Source: Paraglaciecola sp. T6c (GTDB lineage Bacteria > Pseudomonadota > Gammaproteobacteria > Enterobacterales > Alteromonadaceae). From it: a DNA stretch of 64,000 nucleotides. Both the position numbers and the translations under genes were made by a program. Shown in pieces: positions 57,252 to 64,000 of this stretch. The stretch is taken from NCBI RefSeq assembly GCF_000014225.1, contig NC_008228.1, forward strand, positions 4,340,001-4,404,000. The letters are read 5' to 3'. The number at the start of each line of letters is the position of its first letter. The first letter of the stretch is position 1. The notes below the pieces were generated by a model that saw nothing but the letters and a program-made list of their open reading frames with translations, was not told the DNA's origin and did not search any database.

Positions 57252-58712
57252 TTATGCAAAACAATGCACGATTGCTTCTTCGACTCCCATGCCATTGATA
57301 TAATCATGGTATCCGTGTACTGACGCCATAAAGCCCGTGTCACTGAAAAAGCTAAACTTGTTTGCCCCCGCCAAGGTAAGAAATGCCAGCACATCAGACG
57401 AAGCACCGGTTGATGAAGAGTTTGTGAACTCATCGATTAACGGGTCGTTAAGGTCGCCTCTTACCAACGCCTTATGAATAAAACATACCCATGCGGCAAC
57501 AGCGAAAGCTAAATAGCGGGTATCAACACTTTGCTTGAGTGCATCATCGATACTGGGGAACCAGCGTTGTTGGATTTTTTGTGAGCTATCTGTTCCCACT
57601 TGCAAGGCTGCGTAAGGAAGGTTGCCATTTCGAAAACGAGCAAATACCTGGGCTATATAGTGCTCAGCTTGAAGGCCATCAGGCACGCTGGTCACAGGCA
57701 TTACATTTAGTTTGAGTGCTTGCTCGGTGAATTGGGCAAGTGTTGGACGTTTTAGCGCTTCATGAATAAATCGGTCCCCAACTAAATACCCAAGCGCTGC
57801 AAGCATGGAATGCCCCGCATTGAGAAAGCGTAATTTAACCCGTTCAAAAGGCGCTATATCGTCAACAAAAAGCGCACCCACCTTATCAAATGGCGGGCGG
57901 TCGCCTGCAAAATTATCTTCGATAATCCACTGGGTGAAGGGTTCTGCGGCGACGGGCGCGGCATCTTGAACGCCTAGCTCTTGGGCGACTTCAGTTTTTA
58001 ATAGCTCGTCGGTCGCTGGGGTGACTCTATCTACCATCGACGCGCTAAAAGCGACATTTTCATTTACCCAACTCACCGTTTCTGGGCTGTGCTTCGCCAG
58101 TAACATATGCACCCCATCCCGTAGGCGCTCACCACCAGCATTCATGTTGTCGCAACATAGTAGCGTTATTGGGCTATCCCCCTTGGAGGCCCTTTTGATT
58201 AGGCCTGCGGCCAGATAACCATAGGTAGTTTTGGGTGCTGTAAGCGATGCTAGATCGTTGGCTATATCGGTACTTTCAAGATCAATAACGCCGTTTTTAA
58301 GGTAATAGCCTTTTTCGGTGATAGTCGTCGTAACTAACTGGGTTGGTTCACTCGCCAGTAAATCAATTAGCGCTTGTGGATTTTCAGGCCCCACCGCCAT
58401 ATTTTGAATCGCGCCAACGACACGAAAACGAGTCTCTTTTTCACCTAAAATCGCCAGCGTATACAAACAGTTCTGGGGGGCAAGGTTGTCACGCATTTTT
58501 GCTGAGCGAAGAGATACACCTGTTATTCCCCAACGCGTTTCACCTTGATTGAGCAGTGCGTCGCAATATGCGGCTTGATGAGCTCGATGAAAATTACCTG
58601 CACCAAAATGGACAATACTGGGCAAAACAGCACCTAGGGCATAGTTAGGCTTCTGAACGGTGTCGGCCACATTTAGCATGGAAGAAATGCTTAGTCGTTC
58701 TATGTTCATCAA
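57252..58712 (-). CDS. uxuB: Fructuronate reductase (mannitol dehydrogenase family)
   Basis: 486 residues, the same length as E. coli UxuB. The N-terminal Rossmann region (IVHFGAGNFHRAHQAAY) and the catalytic Lys/Asn/His block KLRFLNAGHSML are intact. The family also includes mannitol 2-dehydrogenase; pairing with uxuA makes NADH-linked reduction of fructuronate to mannonate the better call, but mannitol (another brown-algal carbon source) cannot be ruled out. It is the first gene of the minus-strand operon. Confidence 0.88.
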   Translation of the reverse strand: MMNIERLSISSMLNVADTVQKPNYALGAVLPSIVHFGAGNFHRAHQAAYCDALLNQGETRWGITGVSLRSAKMRDNLAPQNCLYTLAILGEKETRFRVVGAIQNMAVGPENPQALIDLLASEPTQLVTTTITEKGYYLKNGVIDLESTDIANDLASLTAPKTTYGYLAAGLIKRASKGDSPITLLCCDNMNAGGERLRDGVHMLLAKHSPETVSWVNENVAFSASMVDRVTPATDELLKTEVAQELGVQDAAPVAAEPFTQWIIEDNFAGDRPPFDKVGALFVDDIAPFERVKLRFLNAGHSMLAALGYLVGDRFIHEALKRPTLAQFTEQALKLNVMPVTSVPDGLQAEHYIAQVFARFRNGNLPYAALQVGTDSSQKIQQRWFPSIDDALKQSVDTRYLAFAVAAWVCFIHKALVRGDLNDPLIDEFTNSSSTGASSDVLAFLTLAGANKFSFFSDTGFMASVHGYHDYINGMGVEEAIVHCFA

Positions 58713-59029
58713 TTCTCATTCTCAGATTACATAATATAGTCTTGGCGTAAAAAGCACTTAACTAGAACGTTTGAGTGCCCGCTCTTTCATAGACTCATTT
58801 CAGTTAGAGTTCTGTATCACTTTCGTAACATTCGTCCTATTTACACGGCTTAACGAATCGATAGTTAAAAAAGCGGTAAAAAAGTCGACCCAACACCACC
58901 CTGCGACTATAATTTACTGGAACTTTACATTATTACCAATAAGACGAGCGAAAACTTAAATGTTAACAAAACCATTATGACCATTTCAAAACTAAAGTCT
59001 AGTGCATAGGATATAACCAAAAATTAAAT

Positions 59030-59050
59030 AGCCTAGTTTTATACTAGGCT
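59030..59050. other. Inverted repeat (hairpin)
   Basis: AGCCTAGT-TTTAT-ACTAGGCT, a perfect 8-bp stem. The flanking T run on the minus strand is weak, so it may be a terminator remnant or part of a leader. Confidence 0.5.
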
Positions 59051-59167
59051 CTGAGCAAATCAAGAACTGACACTCACTACAGAAAATATTGTAAACCACT
59101 GATTTAAATAGCATTAGAACCCTACCCTTAGCTAGCCATGATGACAGGTAATATATAGCCGATCATA

Positions 59168-59180
59168 TTGGCCTTACCAA
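59168..59180. promoter_or_regulatory. Candidate GntR/FadR-type operator (one mismatch)
   Basis: TTGGCCTTACCAA fits TTGGT-N3-ACCAA with one mismatch. It lies about 195 bases upstream of the TonB receptor start, in the region shared with the uxu operon. Confidence 0.4.
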
Positions 59181-59375
59181 AATAAACCTACTTTAGTCTT
59201 AGCACCCTGATTAAGGGTTGACCAATTTGTTTTTATGGAATACTTTTGTAACAACCTTGTTAGCGTTTTGCAGGCCTTATGTAATCTTGATGTTGCAAGG
59301 TGCAAAAACTAAAAATTAACAATGTGGTGTGAAAGGGTCCACTCAATCCTTTATTCGCTGCACTAGGAGACACAA

Positions 59376-62300
59376 ATGGGACACAAACTATCTAAAATTA
59401 CCTTAGCGGTGTTATCAGCTACTTCGTTAAGTTTCGCTTCATCCGCACTTGCTCAAGAAGCTCAGCCAGTTGAAGAGAGAGACGTCGAAGTCATCGCTGT
59501 ATCAGGAATACGTAGTTCACTTACGAGTGCTCTTCTAGAAAAGCGTGAAACAAATAACCTGATCGAAGTCATTGAAGCGGTAGACATCGGCAAGTTACCA
59601 GACCAAAACTTGGCTGAGGTACTGGAAAACGTAACAGGTATTCAAATTACGAGAACAGCAGGTATCGGTACCGGCGTGCAGATTCGAGGCAGCAATGCTA
59701 ACCGAGTTGAAATTAACGGGGCCTCAACGGTAGGTTCAGGTTCTGGTCGTAGCGGAATGAATTTTGAAGATTTGTCTGCGGCGATCATTGCAGGAGTTGA
59801 AATAACCAAAGCGCCGGAAGCAAAAACCACCGAAGGTTCTATAGGCGGCACGATCAATCTACGTACTATTCGTCCTCTTGAATTAACGGAGACTTTGGGC
59901 TCTATCCGCTTGCAAGGTGAAGACAGTAGCTTAACAACTGATGGCGTGCAGCCAAGGGTTTCAGGTGCATATGGCGATAACTGGGAACTTGACTCTGGTA
60001 GATTTGGTTTTGTTATCAGCGGTAGCTATACCAAACAAGAAGCGACTTCATTTCGTCCACGCCTCGATCGTGATGGCAGTTTAGTTGAAAATGTTAACGC
60101 GGATGTTATTCGAAGCGGGGAGTTAGAGGATCAAGCTGCAGATAGACCTATAGCCCAATCGTTCGATTTTCTTGGTATTCAATTCTTGAACCAAGAATTG
60201 GAAAACTTCGAGTATGAAACGACCAACATCGCGACTACATTTGAATTTGCACCGAACGACAACATGAAATTTTTCTTCGATGCGGTCATTACTGACCAAG
60301 AGCGTCGTCAAGATAGCACACGTGTACAGGCGTCTGGAGTAGGCAGCGTATTGAACTATAGTTTGCCAACTGAGTTTGAGACCGTTAATTTTGGCTCTCT
60401 TGATGGCGTGAATTTAGGCAGTATTCAAGCTGCAGTGAGAGGCACAATTCAGCCTAATTTGGGTGTTGACGATGATGATCCTAATCTTCGCTTTAACAGT
60501 GATACTGGAGCGCGGATCACAGACACTGAAATATTCAGATTAGGTGGTGAATGGCAAGGTGAAAACTTGTTCGCAAGTTTTGAGTTTTCAAGCGCGAGCT
60601 CTGATACTGAAACTCCTTCACTTAATACTCAGTTGAACTTTATTAATCCGAATCCGCTTACACCGCTGGACAATCTCGATGAAGACGGTAACCCAACCGC
60701 TGACACCAGCAACGACAATAGTGTGCCATTTATTTATGATCTAACCGGTGATTCATTGGCGTTTGGCATAGATTTCGCTTCACCATTTGCACCCACCGTA
60801 GCCGATTTATTAAATCCTAACAACGTAGTGCTTGATCAGGTCGATTTGACGCGCAGTACAACTGAAAACTCAGAAGATGCCTTTCGCACCGATTTTACTT
60901 ATTTCATAGATGATTCCATTGTTACTTCTGTAGATTTTGGTTATCGCTACAATAAAACTGAACACAGCGCAGTCAGCATTTCAGACCGTATTGGAGGATT
61001 CAGTAAGTTAGTAGATAGCCCTAATGGCTCATTGTTCTCAGAGTTATTAGTTGAAGGCCCGGATCATTTTGGGGATGCTGATGGTAGAGAATTAGCTTTT
61101 CGTAATTTCTTGATTGTCGACCCAGACCGTGCTTTCAGTGATCGAGATGGAACTTTGGAGATACTGGAGTCGGCTATTATTGCCCACGGCGGTAATCAAG
61201 ATTTAGCAAACTTAGTACCTGATTCTTCTGAGATTTTTAGCATCGAAGAGAAAACTCATGCTTTGTATGCACAAGCTAACTTTGAGTACGAAATGCTCCG
61301 CGGTAACATCGGGGTTCGCCATATAGAAACAGATATTGAATCTATAGGTAACACTGAGATAAATGGTGTTGTCTCTGCAGTAACAAACAAAGGCGATTAT
61401 AGTTATACACTCCCTCGTTTAAACCTTGTTGCAGATGTTGCCGAAGACGTTGTGTTGCGTCTTGGTTGGGGTAAAGATATTTTGCGTCCTAACTTCGGTG
61501 ACTTAAACACATCTGTATCGTTTGGCACCAACGAGAACCAGTCTGTTGAAATTGGTAATGCAGGGCTTGAACCAGAAGAAGTAACCTCTTTTGACTTGTC
61601 AGCTGAATGGTATTTTGCTGAAGCTGCGGTTGTCAGCATCGGTTATTTCAAGAAAGATCGTACCAACTTATTTGTGACTAACTTAGAAAGTGCAACCCTT
61701 GATGCTAACGGGTTACGAGATAGCAACCCTGCTTGTTCAGGTGGCGGTATCTACAACCCTGCTGTTCAACCAAACGTGTTAGGTGACCCAAACACAACAG
61801 GCTTGTGTGTTGACGTTGAAACGTTCTTTAATGACTCAGCTACAACCACTCAATCAGGTGTAGAAATGGCATTTCAGTATGACCTTTCTAGCTTTGAGGA
61901 TGATCTAGGTTGGGCGTCAGGCTTCGGTATTCTAGCTAACTACACTGTGCAAGAATTTGACGGCGGTTCAGCTTTCTACACCTCAGCCACCCGCGGTACT
62001 GATGTATTCAATGCAATAAACGGTGTTTACGATGACAGTCAATTTGTAAAAGTGACGTCCGAGCGAGGCTTACTCGACTTTTCCGAGAATGCCTACAACT
62101 TTACTTTGTATTATGAAAAGTATGGTTTATCAGCTCGCGTGCGCTATACATGGCGTGAAGCATTCCGCACCGAGGATACCGCAGCGGGTGCGAGCTTGAA
62201 CTCAACGTTAGGTTTCCCAGTTGTAACACATGACAGAGGACAGCTTAATGCCAGTATCAGTTATGATGTGAACGATCAGTTAAACTTGGGTGTTGAAGCC

Positions 62301-62414
62301 GTCAACTTGACCGAGTCTGATATTACTCAGTCTTGCGTGAACGAAGATGCTTTACTGTGTGCTCAGGGTATAACAGACCGTCGGATTACCTTTGGTGCAA
62401 GTTATCGCTTCTAA
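59376..62414 (+). CDS. TonB-dependent receptor (second alginate-region receptor)
   Basis: 1012 residues of the same large subfamily as the receptor at 42227: signal peptide (cleavage at SALA-QEA), VEVIAVSGIRSSL, plug hallmark VDIGKLPDQNLAEVLENVTGIQI, VQIRGSNANRVEINGA and EGSIGGTINLRTIRPLEL, and a barrel ending RRITFGASYRF. It precedes the PL17 oligoalginate lyase gene and is divergent from the uxu operon, so oligo-uronide import is likely. CTAGGAGA before the ATG is a good ribosome binding site. Confidence 0.88.
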   Translation: MGHKLSKITLAVLSATSLSFASSALAQEAQPVEERDVEVIAVSGIRSSLTSALLEKRETNNLIEVIEAVDIGKLPDQNLAEVLENVTGIQITRTAGIGTGVQIRGSNANRVEINGASTVGSGSGRSGMNFEDLSAAIIAGVEITKAPEAKTTEGSIGGTINLRTIRPLELTETLGSIRLQGEDSSLTTDGVQPRVSGAYGDNWELDSGRFGFVISGSYTKQEATSFRPRLDRDGSLVENVNADVIRSGELEDQAADRPIAQSFDFLGIQFLNQELENFEYETTNIATTFEFAPNDNMKFFFDAVITDQERRQDSTRVQASGVGSVLNYSLPTEFETVNFGSLDGVNLGSIQAAVRGTIQPNLGVDDDDPNLRFNSDTGARITDTEIFRLGGEWQGENLFASFEFSSASSDTETPSLNTQLNFINPNPLTPLDNLDEDGNPTADTSNDNSVPFIYDLTGDSLAFGIDFASPFAPTVADLLNPNNVVLDQVDLTRSTTENSEDAFRTDFTYFIDDSIVTSVDFGYRYNKTEHSAVSISDRIGGFSKLVDSPNGSLFSELLVEGPDHFGDADGRELAFRNFLIVDPDRAFSDRDGTLEILESAIIAHGGNQDLANLVPDSSEIFSIEEKTHALYAQANFEYEMLRGNIGVRHIETDIESIGNTEINGVVSAVTNKGDYSYTLPRLNLVADVAEDVVLRLGWGKDILRPNFGDLNTSVSFGTNENQSVEIGNAGLEPEEVTSFDLSAEWYFAEAAVVSIGYFKKDRTNLFVTNLESATLDANGLRDSNPACSGGGIYNPAVQPNVLGDPNTTGLCVDVETFFNDSATTTQSGVEMAFQYDLSSFEDDLGWASGFGILANYTVQEFDGGSAFYTSATRGTDVFNAINGVYDDSQFVKVTSERGLLDFSENAYNFTLYYEKYGLSARVRYTWREAFRTEDTAAGASLNSTLGFPVVTHDRGQLNASISYDVNDQLNLGVEAVNLTESDITQSCVNEDALLCAQGITDRRITFGASYRF

Positions 62415-62466
62415 ATTGTTAGAGCGAGAGCTCAAACAGACACAGTGATACGCAAGTAAAAGTAAA

Positions 62467-62497
62467 AGCCAACCCCAGCGCAGTGCTGGGGTTAGCT
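62467..62497 (+). terminator. Terminator after the TonB receptor
   Basis: AACCCCAGC-GCAGT-GCTGGGGTT, extended by AGC/GCT across one mismatch, followed by a modest T-rich tail. Confidence 0.7.
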
Positions 62498-62690
62498 GTT
62501 ATTTACGACTCAACTATTTAATATAGTTTTTTCAGATCTTGCAGTTGCACAATAAAGCATCCCGTTGTGAAGAAAGTACATAAATACGTACCGACTACCA
62601 CACACTAACCTGCTCGGATATGCATCCGTTAATCCGCTGAATTAAACCATTACTCCTTCTATAACGTGTACTTAATCGGAGAAAATAGCG

Positions 62691-64000
62691 ATGAAAAAAA
62701 TGAAAATGACTGCCCTACTGTTAGTGGCAGCTGCACTCAATGCGCCTTTGGCATTGCAGGCGCAGGAGCATCCAAATCTGATTATGACCAAATCTGGTAT
62801 TGAAAAAGTCAGACAGAACTTAGGCAATGTGCCTTTATTTGATGCCTCAGTACAAAGTGTAAAGAATGAAGTGGACGCTGAAATTGCGTTAGGCATAGAC
62901 ACCCCCATCCCAAAAGACTTTTCCGGTGGTTACACTCATCAAAGACACAAGCTCAACTTTCTAACGGCGCAGAAAGCCGGCGCGCTGTATCAAATATTGC
63001 AGGACGATAAATACGCGAAATATATTCGTGACATGTTATTTCAATACGAAGCTATGTATATAGATTTGCCTGTTCATCCACAAGAACGCTCTTACGCTCG
63101 CGGCAAGCTATTTTGGCAATGTCTGAATGACAGTAACTGGCTGGTGTATATGGCTCAAGCTTATGATGCCATTTACGATACCCTTTCAGCACAAGAACGA
63201 GACAAACTCGAAAACAATCTTTTTCGCCCCTTCGCAGATTTCATCTCGGTTGAGAATCCGCAATTTTACAACCGAGTACACAACCACAGCACGTGGGGAA
63301 ACGCAGCAGTAGGTATGATCGCTCTTGTGATGGACGATGAAGAACTACTAGACAGAGCGCTATACGGCATCGAAGACGACGGCCTTGAGTTGGGTGGCCG
63401 TGATAATGACGGCGGCTTTATTAAAGTGGCTGGTCAGAAAGCCGGTTTCTTAGCGAATTTGGAGGACCCCTTTTCACCCGACGGTTATTATACCGAAGGC
63501 CCCTATTATCAGCGCTACGCCATGTATCCTTTCCTCATTTTCGGTTTAGCCATGAATCATGTTAAACCTGAAATGAAGGTGTTTTCCCACAAAGATAACG
63601 TGCTGCTTAAAGGTGTCGACGCATTGCTAAATTTAACCGACGCTGATGGCGAGTTCTTCCCGCTTAATGACGGCCAAAAAGGCATGTCTTACTACACTCC
63701 AGCTTTGGTAACAGCAGTTGATATTGCCTATCAATACGGTGAACAAAATCCGCAATTATTAAGTATTGCTGAAAAGCAAAACCAAGTACTGCTAGACCAG
63801 TCTGGTTTGGCCGTCGCCATGGGGATTCGAGATGGAAAAGCCCAACCGTTTGTGAAAAATTCTATTAACCTCAGTGACGGCCAAGAAGGTGATCAAGGAG
63901 GCGTGAGTGTATTACGCTATGGCAATGAAGAGCTTACCTTAGTATTCAAATATGCCGCACAAGGGCTTAGTCACGGTCATTATGACAAACTTTCGTTTTC
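62691..64000 (+). CDS. Oligoalginate lyase, PL17 family (truncated by window end)
   Basis: At least 436 codons; the 3' end is outside the window. After a signal peptide (MKKMKMTALLLVAAALNAPLALQA-QE) the PL17 alpha-toroid follows: ARGKLFWQCLNDSNWLVYMA, the catalytic VHNHSTWGN (N198, H199), GGRDNDGGFI, SPDGYYTEGPYYQRYAMYPF (catalytic Tyr ~267) and the start of the heparinase II/III-type sheet domain (LSHGHYDKLSF). PL17 enzymes release unsaturated uronate monomer (DEH after ring opening) from oligoalginate in the periplasm. Confidence 0.93.
   Translation, partial: MKKMKMTALLLVAAALNAPLALQAQEHPNLIMTKSGIEKVRQNLGNVPLFDASVQSVKNEVDAEIALGIDTPIPKDFSGGYTHQRHKLNFLTAQKAGALYQILQDDKYAKYIRDMLFQYEAMYIDLPVHPQERSYARGKLFWQCLNDSNWLVYMAQAYDAIYDTLSAQERDKLENNLFRPFADFISVENPQFYNRVHNHSTWGNAAVGMIALVMDDEELLDRALYGIEDDGLELGGRDNDGGFIKVAGQKAGFLANLEDPFSPDGYYTEGPYYQRYAMYPFLIFGLAMNHVKPEMKVFSHKDNVLLKGVDALLNLTDADGEFFPLNDGQKGMSYYTPALVTAVDIAYQYGEQNPQLLSIAEKQNQVLLDQSGLAVAMGIRDGKAQPFVKNSINLSDGQEGDQGGVSVLRYGNEELTLVFKYAAQGLSHGHYDKLSF

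Larger units (their letters stand above)
58713..59375. other. Divergent regulatory region between the uxu operon and the TonB receptor
   Basis: 663 bases, AT-rich, non-coding, expected to hold both promoters. It contains a TATTACCAAT half-site at 58931-58940, a hairpin at 59030-59050 and a TTGGC-N3-ACCAA site at 59168-59180. A 62-codon open frame at 58771-58959 has no ribosome binding site or family match and I do not count it. Confidence 0.6.

Noticed and set aside
58771-58959. 62-codon plus-strand open frame in the uxuB/TonB receptor gap
   Set aside because: No ribosome binding site, no recognisable family, and it covers a region expected to hold two divergent promoters.

Overview
This 64 kb window is chromosomal DNA of a marine, polysaccharide-degrading gammaproteobacterium. 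It most likely belongs to the Alteromonadaceae (Paraglaciecola/Glaciecola or a close relative). The evidence is: an E. coli-like housekeeping block (gpmI-envC-yibQ divergent from yibN-grxC-secB-gpsA), many large TonB-dependent receptors of the type used for glycan uptake, and a long alginate-utilisation locus whose PL6 lyase has the two-domain architecture known from Glaciecola-type enzymes. Genus assignment is inference; no rRNA gene is present.

Layout. 0-8 kb: an LpxL-type acyltransferase with a TcpQ-like protein, a five-PAS hybrid histidine kinase, a DUF3081 protein, a class C beta-lactamase-fold hydrolase and ChaB. 8-15 kb: a YedI-type DUF808 protein, then the cell-division/glycolysis and secretion block. 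15-19.6 kb: YiaA-like protein, a DUF2145 gene whose upstream partner carries an in-frame amber codon, an XRE regulator, YaaA and a degenerate macrodomain protein. 19.8-22.5 kb: transaldolase and glucose-6-phosphate isomerase. 22.6-25.3 kb: a marR-hlyD-DUF2955 efflux operon with clear palindromic operators. 25.7-28 kb: a ZnuD-like zinc receptor behind a near-perfect Zur box. 28-34 kb: a tight operon of diguanylate cyclase, DNA polymerase II, receiver protein and PatB/MalY. 34-37 kb: small DUF3718 protein, a Gfo/Idh/MocA oxidoreductase with an internal minisatellite, and a YlqF/RbgA GTPase. 37.5-41.5 kb: a TonB-dependent receptor and a DUF2946-like/Met-rich outer-membrane protein pair.

42-64 kb is a polysaccharide-utilisation region for alginate and uronates. 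On the plus strand: TonB receptor, PL7 lyase (QVH type), two-domain PL6 lyase, SDR reductase, RbsD/FucU-type mutarotase, an Nramp-fold transporter, a GntK-type kinase and a second PL7 lyase (QIH type). A minus-strand operon follows: fructuronate reductase, mannonate dehydratase, a second Nramp-fold transporter and class I mannose-6-phosphate isomerase. Divergent from it are another TonB receptor and a PL17 oligoalginate lyase, cut by the window end. The picture is surface depolymerisation by PL6/PL7, TonB-dependent uptake, periplasmic exolysis by PL17 to the unsaturated monomer, inner-membrane import, then reduction by the SDR. KDG kinase, KDPG aldolase, KdgF and a GntR-type regulator are not in the window.

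The most unusual point is that the only inner-membrane transporters in the two catabolic clusters are Nramp-fold proteins lacking both metal-coordinating motifs (DPGN in TM1, MPH in TM6). I propose they are uronate or sugar-acid importers. Candidate operators of the form TTGGT-N3-ACCAA lie upstream of both alginate-region receptors.
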